From an uncultured Collinsella sp. (GTDB lineage Bacteria > Actinomycetota > Coriobacteriia > Coriobacteriales > Coriobacteriaceae), in assembly GCA_900548365.1 (NCBI GenBank), contig URKM01000003.1:1-64000 (forward strand): a DNA stretch of 64,000 nucleotides, read 5' to 3'. Position numbers and translations under genes: made by a program. This document shows positions 1-8,690 of this stretch, in pieces (the stretch's first letter is position 1; every line of letters begins with the position of its first letter). Below the pieces are notes generated by a model. That model did no database searches, was not told the origin of the DNA, and worked only from the letters and a program-made list of their open reading frames with translations.

Positions 1-158
1 GTGCTTAAAACCGGCCGCGAGTTATAAAGTCACGAGAAAGGGCCGTCTACCTGCGCAGACGACCCTGAATCGGACACACTTTTTGTCCTATAACCCGAAA
101 CGGATATACCTGCCCGAGTGATCTGGCGCGCCTGCATAGCAACCCCCGCTCCGTAGTA

Positions 159-195
159 AAAAAGCCCGGTCCGCACGCGGATCCGGGCTCGATCA
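159..195 (-). terminator. Hairpin terminator-like sequence beyond the partial tRNA-Glu copy
   Basis: Read on the minus strand this is a GC-rich hairpin (arms GCCCGG/CCGGGC with an inner TCCGC/GCGGA pairing) that ends in a run of six T. It sits just past the partial tRNA-Glu 3'-end copy in the same order as the terminator behind the intact tRNA, so the two tRNA-tail plus terminator blocks look like duplicates of each other. Confidence 0.5.
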
Positions 196-221
196 TGCAA
201 TGGTGCCCCCAACGGGATTCG
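195..221 (-). repeat. 27-bp direct repeat of the tRNA-Glu 3' end (partial tRNA copy)
   Basis: The 27 bases here recur exactly at 380-406, where they form the 3' end (CCA, acceptor strand and part of the T arm) of the intact tRNA-Glu. The copy breaks off inside the T arm and no matching 5' tRNA half follows. This could be an attachment-site remnant of an element that once used tRNA-Glu, or a decayed tandem tRNA copy. No integrase is present in the window. Confidence 0.6.
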
Positions 222-340
222 CGTACGCCTGCGGCGCACGCGGCCACGGGCGCTGCGCGCCCTCGCACGCTCGCTGGCGAACGGCTCGCGCCGTTCGCTC
301 AGCCTCGCGACCCCAATGGGTTCGAATCCCGCGTTCGGCA
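222..340. repeat. GC-rich spacer with a perfect hairpin and a T-arm-like fragment
   Basis: Between the partial and intact tRNA-Glu lies about 120 bases of GC-rich DNA. It contains a perfect 8-bp inverted repeat (GCGAACGG/CCGTTCGC, 277-298) with a 6-base loop, and a T-loop-like GGTTCGAATCC near 309-323. Short open frames cross it but none has a ribosome site or plausible composition. I read it as tRNA-derived or REP-like non-coding sequence. Confidence 0.35.
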
Positions 341-380
341 GAAAAAAGGCCCGGATTCGCGTGGATTCCAGGCCCGAAGA
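340..380 (-). terminator. Rho-independent terminator of tRNA-Glu
   Basis: On the minus strand, just beyond the tRNA 3' end, an imperfect hairpin (arms GGCC-x-GGA/TCC-x-GGCC around an ATCC/GGAT-rich loop) is followed by six T. Its position within about 10 bases of the CCA end fits transcription termination of the tRNA. Confidence 0.6.
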
Positions 381-385
381 TGCAA

Positions 386-462
386 TGGTGCCCCCAACGG
401 GATTCGAACCCGTGATATCCACCTTGAAAGGGTGGCGTCCTAGGCCGCTAGACGATGGGGAC
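386..462 (-). tRNA. tRNA-Glu (anticodon UUC)
   Basis: The reverse complement folds into a complete cloverleaf. The 7-bp acceptor stem pairs GUCCCCA with UGGGGGC, the anticodon stem is CCACC/GGTGG around loop CTTTCAA giving anticodon UUC, the T arm is ACGGG-TTCGAAT-CCCGT, and the 3' CCA is genome-encoded. A TATACT -10 element lies about 11 bases upstream (473-478) and a terminator lies directly downstream, so it appears to be a single-gene transcription unit. Confidence 0.95.
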
Positions 463-472
463 AGCGGGTGAC

Positions 473-478
473 AGTATA
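473..478 (-). promoter_or_regulatory. -10 element of the tRNA-Glu promoter
   Basis: TATACT on the minus strand ends 11 bases before the mature tRNA 5' end, the right distance for a sigma-70-type promoter of a stable RNA. No good TTGACA-like -35 box is visible at the usual 16-18 base spacing. Confidence 0.45.
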
Positions 479-662
479 GCAGAACTCCCCTTGAATTGCC
501 CCTATAAAACGAATTTACACCACTTGCTTCACGTGAGAACCTCGACGACGTCCCATCGCCGGCGTCGGCAAGGCGAGTCGAGCGGGTTTTACGCTTGCAC
601 CGCAGATCTGTCTCCTCATTCGTCTACTTTACCGCACAGCAGTGCAAAACCACCCTTCACGA
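479..662. other. Intergenic sequence, no gene seen
   Basis: Between the tRNA-Glu promoter and the dehydrogenase promoter region. An open frame joins it to the downstream gene, but it has no ribosome site, its composition differs from the gene, and the dehydrogenase family starts at the later ATG. I see no RNA gene here. Confidence 0.4.
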
Positions 663-700
663 GACCGTCGGCCGAAACGGTCGCAGCATGGTGCTATGTT
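663..700 (+). promoter_or_regulatory. Dyad and putative -10 upstream of the dehydrogenase
   Basis: A perfect 6-bp inverted repeat (GACCGT, 8-base spacer, ACGGTC; 663-682) lies just upstream of a TATGTT -10-like hexamer (695-700), about 75 bases before the dehydrogenase ATG. The dyad would cover the -35 region, a common operator position. No regulator for it can be named from the window. Confidence 0.3.
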
Positions 701-772
701 GGCGCGAGGCATGGATTTCATTTCATTCCGCTTCGCCGGACACAACGCTGCCTGGCACGAAAGGAGAACAAC

Positions 773-1573
773 ATGGGACTCTTCACCGGTAAAACCGTCA
801 TCGTCACCGGCGGTGGCAAGGCAACGCTTCAGGATGGCTCCGCCGGCTCCATCGGCTACGGCATCGATATCGCCTTCGCCAAGGAGGGCGCTAACCTGGT
901 AATTACCGGCCGCAACGTCGCCAAGCTCGAAGCCGCCAAGGAATCACTCGAAGCCGCGTACGGCATCCAGGTGCTGCCCGTGGCCGCCGACGTCTCCGCC
1001 GGCCAGGACAACGAGGCCGTCGTGCAGCACGTCGTCGATGAGGCGATCGCCAAATTCGGGCGCATCGACGCCCTCGTGAACAATGCGCAAGCATCCGCCT
1101 CCGGCGTCACCATCGCCGACCACACCATGGAGCAGTTCGACCTCGCCCTGTACTCCGGTCTGTACGCCACCTTCCTCTACATGCAGAAGTGCTATCCGCA
1201 CCTCAAGGAGACCCGTGGCTCCGTGGTCAACTTCGCATCCGGTGCCGGCCTGTTCGGCAACTACGGCCAGTGCTCCTACGCCGCCGCCAAGGAGGGCATC
1301 CGTGGCCTGACCCGCGTCGCCGCCAACGAATGGGGCCCCGACGGCATCAACGTCAACATCGTATGCCCGCTTGCCTGGACCGCCCAGCTCGAGAACTTCC
1401 AGAACGCCTATCCGGAAGCCTTCGAGGCGAACGTCCGCATGCCGCCGGCGGGCCACTACGGCGACGTCGAGACCGAAATCGGCCGCGTCGTCGTCCAGCT
1501 CTGCGGACCCGACTTCAAGTACATGAACGGCGAGACGCTCACGCTCGAAGGCGGCATGGGCCAGCGTCCGTAA
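773..1573 (+). CDS. SDR-family NAD(P)-dependent oxidoreductase
   Basis: A 266-residue classical short-chain dehydrogenase/reductase, a cytosolic Rossmann-fold enzyme that oxidises or reduces an alcohol/ketone with NAD(P). Visible family signs are the N-terminal TGGG...GSIGYG cofactor loop, NNAQAS, the catalytic serine in FASGAG and the YAAAK active-site pair, and a C-terminal GETLTLEGG strand. The glycine-rich loop is split by a 9-10 residue insertion (KATLQDGSAG). The start is the ATG after AAAGGAG; the frame runs open further upstream but without a ribosome site. It stands alone between tRNA-Glu and glnN. Similar enzymes of gut Coriobacteriia include hydroxysteroid (bile acid) dehydrogenases, so that is a possible role, but the substrate cannot be read from the sequence. 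Confidence 0.88.
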   Translation: MGLFTGKTVIVTGGGKATLQDGSAGSIGYGIDIAFAKEGANLVITGRNVAKLEAAKESLEAAYGIQVLPVAADVSAGQDNEAVVQHVVDEAIAKFGRIDALVNNAQASASGVTIADHTMEQFDLALYSGLYATFLYMQKCYPHLKETRGSVVNFASGAGLFGNYGQCSYAAAKEGIRGLTRVAANEWGPDGINVNIVCPLAWTAQLENFQNAYPEAFEANVRMPPAGHYGDVETEIGRVVVQLCGPDFKYMNGETLTLEGGMGQRP

Positions 1574-1582
1574 CCCGCAGGC

Positions 1583-1617
1583 CGCCTCAAATTGGGGACA
1601 GGCACTTTTCTGAGGCG
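1583..1617. repeat. REP-like hairpin, copy a
   Basis: Arms CCGCCTCA/TGAGGCGG enclose a core with GGGGACAGGCACTTTTC. The same core recurs at 1751-1779 (inverted), 10197-10225 (direct) and 10293-10321 (inverted). GGGACAGGC-type cores are typical of REP sequences mobilised by REP-associated tyrosine transposases, though no such transposase is in this window. Confidence 0.7.
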
Positions 1618-1658
1618 GACGCTTTTCCCGGGACGCAAGACCGCCCCGAAACGAAGAC

Positions 1659-1705
1659 GAACCCGGTCGCGTTCGCATGCAGCCGAACGCGACCGGGTTT
1701 TTTCG
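1659..1705. terminator. Strong bidirectional terminator between the dehydrogenase and glnN
   Basis: A perfect 16-bp stem (AACCCGGTCGCGTTCG and its complement, 8-base loop) is followed by six T on the plus strand, and the plus-strand lead-in is A-rich enough for weak termination the other way. It separates the convergent dehydrogenase and glnN genes and is bracketed by two inverted REP-like hairpins. Confidence 0.8.
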
Positions 1706-1750
1706 TTTCATTGATGCCGGCACGAGGGGAGCACTAGGCCGGCGCCGAGC

Positions 1751-1779
1751 CTCAGAAAGGTGCCTGTCCCCTTTCTGAG
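1751..1779. repeat. REP-like hairpin, copy b (inverted relative to copy a)
   Basis: Perfect 9-bp arms CTCAGAAAG/CTTTCTGAG enclose GTGCCTGTCCC, the reverse complement of the core in copy a. It ends 3 bases before the glnN stop codon, so it lies in the glnN 3' untranslated region. Confidence 0.7.
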
Positions 1780-1782
1780 AGG

Positions 1783-3873
1783 CTACACGTAGAAGAGGAT
1801 GTCGTCGTAGGTGGGAACGGGCCAGTAGTCGGCGGCGACGATCTCCTCCATGGCGTCCACGGCGCAGCGAAGGCGCTGCATTGCACGCGCGACCTCATGC
1901 GCATAGCGGTCCGCTTTTTCCTGCGCGTCCTCGATACCCTCGACCTCCTGATGCAGCGCATCGAGCGCCTTGATGGACTCGTTGATCTCGGTAACGCCAC
2001 AGCACAGCTTGTTCAGCGTATTCTGCTCGCACTGCATCACGGCCTCGGCCCCCGCCGCGCGGATGGTCTCCAGGCCCTTGGCGACCTTGGTGGCGTAGGC
2101 GGTGATCACCGGGCGGTAGGTGCGGCGCGCCTCGCGCACCATGGTGGTCGCCTCGATGTTCATGAGCTTGTTGTACTTCTCGAGCTTGCAGTCGTAGCGG
2201 CACACGGCCTCGGCGCGGGAAAGGACGCCCATGCTCTCGAACAGCTCGAGATTCTTCGGCGCGACGAACGCCGGCAGCGCGTCGGCCGTGGTGCGGAGGT
2301 TGCACAGACCGCGCTTCTCGGCTTCGACGGGCCATGCATCGGAGTAGCCGTCACCCGAGAACAGGATGCGACGGTGCTCGCGCAGGTGCTCGGCGCAGTA
2401 ATCGAGCGCGGCCTCCTGGAAGCCCTCGGCTGGCGCGCCCTCGAGGGCGTCGGCGAAATCGCGCAGGGACGCGGCAACGGCGCAGTTAAGCACCATGTTA
2501 GCGTCGGAGACGTTCGCCTCGGAACCCACGGCGCGGAACTCGAACTTGTTGCCGGTGAACGCGAAGGGGCTGGTGCGGTTGCGATCCGTGTTATCCCGCT
2601 CCAGGTCGGGCAGTACCACGGCGCCCAGGTCGATCGTGCCCGTCTCGGCATGAACGCTCGCCTTGCCGTCCATGATGAGCTCGACGACCTCGGTGAGCTG
2701 GTCACCCAAGAAGATCGACATGATCGCCGGGGGAGCCTCGTTGGCACCGAGGCGATGGTCGTTTCCACAGCTCGCGACGCTTGCGCGCAGCAAGTCCTGA
2801 TAGGCATCGACCGCCTCGACCACCGCAGTGAGGAACACGATGAACTGCAGGTTCTCGAGCGGGGTGTCGCCCGGATCGAGCAGGTTCTCGTCAGAGGTGC
2901 CCAGCGACCAGTTGTTGTGCTTGCCCGAGCCGTTGATGCCCTCGAAGGGCTTCTCGTGCAGCAGGCACACCAGGTCGTGGCGGCTCGCGATGAGCTTCAT
3001 CTTCTCCATCGTCAGCAGGTTGTTGTCCACGGCCTCGTTGAGCTCGGAGTAAACGGGAGCGAGCTCGTGCTGGCACGGAGCGACCTCGTTGTGCTTGGTC
3101 TTCGCCGGGATACCCAGCGCCCAGAGCTCATCGTCGAGGTCCTTCATGTAAGCCGAGACCGTGGGGCGGATCGCGCCGAAGTAGTGCTCCTCGAGCTCCT
3201 GGCCCTTGGCGGGCGCGGCGCCGAACAGGGTGCGGCCGCAGATGACCAGGTCGCGGCGGCGGCGATACGCGTCCTTCTTGATGAGGAAGTACTCCTGCTC
3301 GTCGCCCACGCTGGGGACGACCTTCTTCGGCGTCTTGCCGAACAGCGCGAGCACGCGCTTGGCCTCGCGGTCGAGCGCCGTCATGGAACGCAGGAGCGGC
3401 GTCTTCTTGTCGAGCGCCTCGCCGGTGTAGGAGCAGAACGCCGTGGGGATGCACAAGACCTCGTCCTTGATGAACGCGGGGCTCGTAGCATCCCAAGCGG
3501 TGTAGCCGCGCGCCTCGAAGGTGGCGCGCAGGCCGCCGTTGGGGAAGCTCGACGCATCCGGCTCGCCCTTGATGAGCGCCTTGCCGGTGAACTTGGTGAT
3601 CGCCGTGCCGTCGTGGTTGGGCTCGAGGAAGCTGTCGTGCTTCTCGCTCGTGATGCCCGAGAGCGGCTGGAACCAGTGCGCGTAGTGCGTAGCGCCGTGC
3701 AGCAGCGCCCATTCCTTCATGGCGTGCGCCACGGCGTTCGCCACATCGAGGTCGAGCGGCTCGCCCTCCTCGATGGTGGCGGCGAGCTTCTTGTACACGT
3801 CTTTTGGCAGCCAGCGTTTCATGACGCTTTCGGAAAACACCTTGGTGCCGAACCGCTCCGTAAGGTCAGCCAT
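1783..3873 (-). CDS. glnN: Type III glutamine synthetase (first copy)
   Basis: A 696-residue GSIII enzyme that makes glutamine from glutamate, ammonium and ATP in the cytosol. The length of about 700 residues separates it from GSI/GSII (350-470). Recognisable blocks are [38 protein letters not shown] and [11 protein letters not shown], which carry metal-, glutamate- and ATP-binding residues of the family. The start is the ATG after GGAAGGAG; an in-frame upstream start has no ribosome site. It is transcribed away from gltB, with about 190 bases between the two starts. A second gene at 10326-12416 encodes a nearly identical protein, most divergent in roughly residues 550-680. Both share an identical 3' end and a REP-like tail, suggesting recent duplication or gene conversion. 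Confidence 0.95.
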   Translation of the reverse strand: MADLTERFGTKVFSESVMKRWLPKDVYKKLAATIEEGEPLDLDVANAVAHAMKEWALLHGATHYAHWFQPLSGITSEKHDSFLEPNHDGTAITKFTGKALIKGEPDASSFPNGGLRATFEARGYTAWDATSPAFIKDEVLCIPTAFCSYTGEALDKKTPLLRSMTALDREAKRVLALFGKTPKKVVPSVGDEQEYFLIKKDAYRRRRDLVICGRTLFGAAPAKGQELEEHYFGAIRPTVSAYMKDLDDELWALGIPAKTKHNEVAPCQHELAPVYSELNEAVDNNLLTMEKMKLIASRHDLVCLLHEKPFEGINGSGKHNNWSLGTSDENLLDPGDTPLENLQFIVFLTAVVEAVDAYQDLLRASVASCGNDHRLGANEAPPAIMSIFLGDQLTEVVELIMDGKASVHAETGTIDLGAVVLPDLERDNTDRNRTSPFAFTGNKFEFRAVGSEANVSDANMVLNCAVAASLRDFADALEGAPAEGFQEAALDYCAEHLREHRRILFSGDGYSDAWPVEAEKRGLCNLRTTADALPAFVAPKNLELFESMGVLSRAEAVCRYDCKLEKYNKLMNIEATTMVREARRTYRPVITAYATKVAKGLETIRAAGAEAVMQCEQNTLNKLCCGVTEINESIKALDALHQEVEGIEDAQEKADRYAHEVARAMQRLRCAVDAMEEIVAADYWPVPTYDDILFYV

Positions 3874-3960
3874 GGTCCGCTCCTTCCTGTCGCGCCGCAT
3901 CGCATGCGGCCTTCGTGGTACGAAACACTTTTGCAGGCTAAGCAGATTTCATTGCATGTG

Positions 3961-3972
3961 CGTTTCGAAACG
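3961..3972. promoter_or_regulatory. 12-bp perfect palindrome between glnN and gltB
   Basis: CGTTTCGAAACG is a perfect palindrome in the divergent glnN-gltB promoter region, and a related GTACGAAAC lies about 40 bases away near 3918. The position suits an operator shared by both genes. It does not match the GlnR half-site spacing or the AmtR consensus that I know. Confidence 0.3.
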
Positions 3973-4064
3973 TACGGGCAACAAGAGCGCAAACGAATGG
4001 AAAAAAGCCGCCCATAGCATGTTCAGCCGAACGAATCCCAACGACATCTCGATTGGAGAAGTCC

Positions 4065-7000
4065 ATGGACGAGCTGCAACCCTTGGTAGACGAAAAGCGT
4101 CCCGCCCGCGCAGATGCGCCCCGCACCCTCTGGCGTCCCGAATTCGAGCACGACGCCTGCGGCATCGGAGCGCTCGCGAGCATCAACGGGCACAAGAGCC
4201 ACCAGATCCTCGACGACGCCCTCTCCGTCCTCGTCAACCTCGAGCACCGCGGCGGCGTCGGGCTCGAGCGCAACACCGGCGACGGCGCCGGCATCCTCTT
4301 CCAGGTCCCGCACCGCTTCTTTCGCAAGGAGGCCCAGAAGTGCGGACAGATCCTCCCAGAAGAGGGCGATTACGGCGTGGCGATGCTGTTTTTGCCTCAA
4401 GACGAACAGGGCGTGACCGACGCCAAGCGCGTCTTCGAAGAGGGCTGCGCCGCCTGCGGCATGCCCCTGCTGTTCTGGCGCCAGGTGCCGGTCGACCCGC
4501 ATGACCTGGGATCCACCGCGCAAGCCTGCATGCCCACCATCATGCAGGCGTTCCTGGGAAGGCCCGAGGGCGTGGACGCCGGCGACGACTTCGAGCGCGC
4601 GCTCTACATCTGCCGCCGCACCATCGAGAAGCGCGCCGACGCCTGCCCCGCCCTTGAGGGGAAGATCTTCTATGCGTGCTCCATGTCGAGCCGCACCATC
4701 GTCTACAAGGGCATGCTCGTGGCCACGCAGATGCGCGGGTTCTACACGGACCTCAACGACGCCGCGGTCAAGACCGCCGTGGCGCTCGTCCACTCGCGCT
4801 ACTCCACCAACACCACGCCGAGCTGGGAACGCGCGCACCCCAACCGCCTCATCATCCACAACGGCGAGATCAACACGCTCCAGGGCAACGTCAATTGGAT
4901 CCGCGCCCGCGAGCCGAACCTGTACTCCCCCGTCCTGCAGCACGACCTCGAGCGCGCGCTGCCCATCATCAACCGCGAGGGCTCGGATTCCGCGATCCTG
5001 GACAACGTGCTTGAATTCCTCGTGATGAACGGGCGTCCCATGACGCGCGCCGTCTCGCTGCTGGTTCCCGAGCCCTGGGACAACAACGATGCGCTGTCGC
5101 CCGAGCGCCGCGCCTACGACGCCTACCAGTCCATGCTCATGGAGCCATGGGACGGCCCCGCCGCGATCGCCTACACCGACGGCCGCACCCTGGGCGCCGC
5201 GCTCGACCGCAACGGCCTGCGTCCCGCGCGCTACTACGTGACCCGCGACGACCGCTTCCTGCTCTCCTCGGAGGTGGGCACCATCGAGGTCGACCCCGCG
5301 AACGTGCTGACCAGCGGCTGCCTGGGACCCGGCGAGATACTCGAGGTCGACATGCAGGCGGGCCGCGTGCGCTACAACGACCAGCTGCGCGACCAGATGG
5401 CCAAGCTCAAGCCGTTCCGCGACTGGATCGACGAGGAGACCCTCACCCTGGACGACCTCGCCCGCGCGCAGCGCGAACGCGGACGCGCGCAGGAAGGCCC
5501 GACGGAGGACGCGGACGTGACGCCAGCGGTGCGCGCCACCAAGCTGGGCATCCACTGGGACGACGTGGACGAGGTCGTGCGCCCCATGGCGACAACAGCC
5601 AAGGCGCCGATCGCCTCCATGGGCATCGACGCGCCGCTCGCCTGCCTCTCCAGCAAGACGCGCTCGTTCTTCGACTACTTCTACCAGCTCTTCGCCCAGG
5701 TCACCAACCCGCCCATCGACGCGCTGCGCGAGGCCCACGTCACCTCTACCGTGCTCTACCTGGGAAACCACGGCAACCTGCTTGAAGATTGCCGCAACAC
5801 CTGCCAGCTCATCCGCCTGGACGCCCCGCTGCTCACCCGCGAGCAGTTCGAGAGCATCGTCTCCATACGGCACACGGGCTTCAAGAGCGCCCGGTTCCGC
5901 GCCGTGTTCCCGCACGACGGCGGCGACGGCGCGCTCGAGGCCGCGCTGGAACAGCTGGGCTCCCAGGTCGAGGCGGCCGTGCGGGGCGGCGCCAACATCA
6001 TCGCCCTGTCCGACCGCGCCGGCGCCGACGAGCTGCCCATCCCCTCGCTGCTCGCGGTGTCCTCGGTGCACCACCGCCTCATCCGCTGCGGTCTGCGCAC
6101 CTTCGCGGACATCATCGTGGAATGCGGCGACGCCGTCTCGTCCCACGATCTCTCCGCCCTGGTGGGCTACTCGGCGAGCGGCATCTTCCCCTACGAGGCC
6201 CACGCGCAGATCGAGGCGATGGCACGGGAGGGAGACCTTGCCGATGCATCCGGCCGTGCCCTGGGCGCCGAGGAGGCGATCTCCAACTACAACCGCGCGG
6301 CCGTCGCGGGCATGGTGGGCATCATGTCCAAGATGGGCATCTCCACCGCGCAGAGCTACCACTCGGCTCAGATCTTCGAAGCCGTCGGCCTGGCGGACGA
6401 GCTCGTCGAGTGCCACTTCACCGGCACCGTGAGCCGCGTGGGCGGACTCGGCCTGGCCCAGATTCAAGACGAGCTCGAGCGCAGGTTCGACGCGGCGGCC
6501 TCCGTCGCACGCTCGGCGGCCCCGGACGAGCTGCCCACCCTGGGCCTCACCACCTGGCGCCCGCTGGGCGGCGAGGACCATCTCATCGACCCGCAGACCA
6601 TCTACCTGCTGCAGCGCGCCGTCCGCACGGACAGCTCCGAGGACTTCGCGGCCTACAGCGCGCGCCTGCACCGGCCGGGCCGCGCCGTGCGCCTGCGCGA
6701 CCTGCTGGACTTCGACGACGCCGGGCGTACGCCGCTGCCGCTCGACGAGGTGGAAAGCGCGCGGAGCATCGCCACGCGCTTCAACACCGGCGCCATGAGC
6801 TACGGCTCTATCAGCCAAGAGGCCCACGAGTGCATGGCCATCGCCATGAACCGCCTGCACGGCCGCTCCAACTCCGGCGAGGGCGGCGAGGATCCCGCCC
6901 GCGAGACGCCGCTTGCCAACGGCGACTCCAGGAATTCCGCCATCAAGCAGGTGGCGAGCGGGCGCTTCGGCGTGACGAGCCGCTACCTGGCCAGCGCGAC

Positions 7001-8687
7001 CGAAATCCAGATCAAGATGGCCCAGGGCGCCAAGCCCGGCGAGGGCGGCCACCTGCCCGGCAAGAAGGTCTACCCCTGGATCGCCGAGGTGCGCCGCTCG
7101 ACCCCCGGCATCGGCCTCATCTCTCCCCCGCCCCACCACGACATCTACTCCATCGAGGACCTGGCCGAGCTGATCTTCGACCTCAAGTGCGCCAACCCCG
7201 GCGCGCGCGTCAGCGTCAAGCTCGTGAGCGAGGCGGGCGTGGGCACCATCGCCACCGGCGTGGCCAAGGGCGCCGCCAACAAGATCTTGATCAGCGGTCA
7301 CAACGGCGGCTCCGGCGCCGCGCCGCGCGACTCGATCTGGCACGCGGGCCTGCCGCTCGAGCTGGGCTTGGCCGAGGCGCAGCAGACGCTCGTGCAAAAC
7401 GGCCTGCGCTCGCGCGTCGTGCTGGAGGCCGACGGCAAGCTCATGGACGGCACGGACGTCGCCGTGGCCTGCCTGCTCGGCGCCGAGGAATTCGGCTTCG
7501 CCACCATGCCGCTCATCGCGATGGGCTGCCTCATGCAGCGCGACTGCCAGCAGGACACCTGCCCCGCGGGCATCGCCACGCAGAACTGCCGTCTGCGCCA
7601 CGGGTTTGCCGGCAAGCCCGAACACGTCGAGCGCTTCATGCTCTTCGTGGCCGAGCAGCTGCGCGAGGTCATGGCGCGCCTGGGCTTCGCCACGGTCGAG
7701 GACATGGTGGGGCATGTGGAGTGCCTGCGCCAGGTTGCGGTCGCGGGTAACGACAAAGCGAACCGCGTCGACCTGTCCGCCGTGCTGGCGCCTGCCACCT
7801 GCAGCTTCGGCAGCCATCTGCCGGGCGCCGCGTGCCCGCACTACCTGCCCGAGATGGCTGCCGACTCCCAGCTCGAACGCACGCTGGACGCCACGCTCTT
7901 CATCCCCCACACCGCCGAGGCTCGCGAGCACCTGCGCCCGATACGCTTCCGCGCCGACATCGCCAACATCAACCGCTGCGTCGGCACCATGCTGGGCCAT
8001 GCCGTCACCGCGGCGCACCCCGACGGGCTCCCGGCAGGGTCGATCACCATCGACTGCGATGGCTCCGCGGGCCAGAGCTTCGGCGCCTTCTTGCCCGCCG
8101 GCATCACCCTGAACGTCGAGGGCGACGCGAACGACTACTTCGGCAAGGGCCTCTCCGGCGGCTCGCTCTCCGTGCGCCCCAAGGCCACCGCGAGCTACAA
8201 GTTCGATGAGAACGTGATCGTGGGCAACGTCGCGCTCATCGGGGCCACGAGCGGTCGCGCCTACATCAACGGCCTGGCCGGCCAGCGCTTCGCCGTGCGA
8301 AACTCCGGCGCCGTCGCCGTGGTGGAAGGCGTGGGCAACTGCGGCTGCGAGTACATGACCGGAGGGTGCGTGCTGGTGCTGGGCGAGGTCGGCCACAACT
8401 TCGCCGCGGGCATGACCGGCGGCGTCGCGTACGTCTACGACGAGTACGGCACGCTGCCCGGCCGCATCAACGACGCCGGCATCGCGCTGCGCGCACCCGC
8501 GGACGCAGAGCTCGACCGGATTCGCACCCTGCTCGAAGAGCACGTCGCCGCCACGCAGAGCCCCCGCGGCATCAAGCTGCTCTATCGCTTCGAGGCCGTC
8601 AAGGACCGCTTCGTCAAGGCGGTTCCCATCGAATACGAGCGCGTCATGCAGCAGTCCGCCGGCGCCAGCTACCAGAAGGAGGTCTAG
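4065..8687 (+). CDS. gltB: Glutamate synthase (NADPH-type), large subunit
   Basis: A 1540-residue GOGAT alpha subunit that turns glutamine and 2-oxoglutarate into two glutamates with electrons from GltD. The N-terminal class II glutaminase begins at the Cys of HDACGIG (about residue 28), the expected nucleophile after propeptide removal. A central linker domain, an FMN barrel (roughly 860-1240) and a C-terminal GXGXG helix (roughly 1270-1500) follow. The 3Fe-4S ligands are visible in GCLMQRDCQQDTCPAG. I chose the ATG preceded by GGAGAAG; a TTG 12 bases upstream has no ribosome site. gltD follows after 3 bases, so the two are one operon, sitting between two glutamine synthetase genes in a compact GS/GOGAT cluster. 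Confidence 0.97.
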   Translation: MDELQPLVDEKRPARADAPRTLWRPEFEHDACGIGALASINGHKSHQILDDALSVLVNLEHRGGVGLERNTGDGAGILFQVPHRFFRKEAQKCGQILPEEGDYGVAMLFLPQDEQGVTDAKRVFEEGCAACGMPLLFWRQVPVDPHDLGSTAQACMPTIMQAFLGRPEGVDAGDDFERALYICRRTIEKRADACPALEGKIFYACSMSSRTIVYKGMLVATQMRGFYTDLNDAAVKTAVALVHSRYSTNTTPSWERAHPNRLIIHNGEINTLQGNVNWIRAREPNLYSPVLQHDLERALPIINREGSDSAILDNVLEFLVMNGRPMTRAVSLLVPEPWDNNDALSPERRAYDAYQSMLMEPWDGPAAIAYTDGRTLGAALDRNGLRPARYYVTRDDRFLLSSEVGTIEVDPANVLTSGCLGPGEILEVDMQAGRVRYNDQLRDQMAKLKPFRDWIDEETLTLDDLARAQRERGRAQEGPTEDADVTPAVRATKLGIHWDDVDEVVRPMATTAKAPIASMGIDAPLACLSSKTRSFFDYFYQLFAQVTNPPIDALREAHVTSTVLYLGNHGNLLEDCRNTCQLIRLDAPLLTREQFESIVSIRHTGFKSARFRAVFPHDGGDGALEAALEQLGSQVEAAVRGGANIIALSDRAGADELPIPSLLAVSSVHHRLIRCGLRTFADIIVECGDAVSSHDLSALVGYSASGIFPYEAHAQIEAMAREGDLADASGRALGAEEAISNYNRAAVAGMVGIMSKMGISTAQSYHSAQIFEAVGLADELVECHFTGTVSRVGGLGLAQIQDELERRFDAAASVARSAAPDELPTLGLTTWRPLGGEDHLIDPQTIYLLQRAVRTDSSEDFAAYSARLHRPGRAVRLRDLLDFDDAGRTPLPLDEVESARSIATRFNTGAMSYGSISQEAHECMAIAMNRLHGRSNSGEGGEDPARETPLANGDSRNSAIKQVASGRFGVTSRYLASATEIQIKMAQGAKPGEGGHLPGKKVYPWIAEVRRSTPGIGLISPPPHHDIYSIEDLAELIFDLKCANPGARVSVKLVSEAGVGTIATGVAKGAANKILISGHNGGSGAAPRDSIWHAGLPLELGLAEAQQTLVQNGLRSRVVLEADGKLMDGTDVAVACLLGAEEFGFATMPLIAMGCLMQRDCQQDTCPAGIATQNCRLRHGFAGKPEHVERFMLFVAEQLREVMARLGFATVEDMVGHVECLRQVAVAGNDKANRVDLSAVLAPATCSFGSHLPGAACPHYLPEMAADSQLERTLDATLFIPHTAEAREHLRPIRFRADIANINRCVGTMLGHAVTAAHPDGLPAGSITIDCDGSAGQSFGAFLPAGITLNVEGDANDYFGKGLSGGSLSVRPKATASYKFDENVIVGNVALIGATSGRAYINGLAGQRFAVRNSGAVAVVEGVGNCGCEYMTGGCVLVLGEVGHNFAAGMTGGVAYVYDEYGTLPGRINDAGIALRAPADAELDRIRTLLEEHVAATQSPRGIKLLYRFEAVKDRFVKAVPIEYERVMQQSAGASYQKEV

Positions 8688-8690
8688 GCC

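Noticed and set aside
455..772. N-terminal extension of the dehydrogenase
   Set aside because: The upstream frame lacks a ribosome site and crosses the predicted promoter; SDR homologues start at the ATG at 773.
3874..4064. GlnR binding site between glnN and gltB
   Set aside because: GTAC and GAAAC elements occur but are adjacent rather than separated by 6 bases as the GlnR consensus needs.
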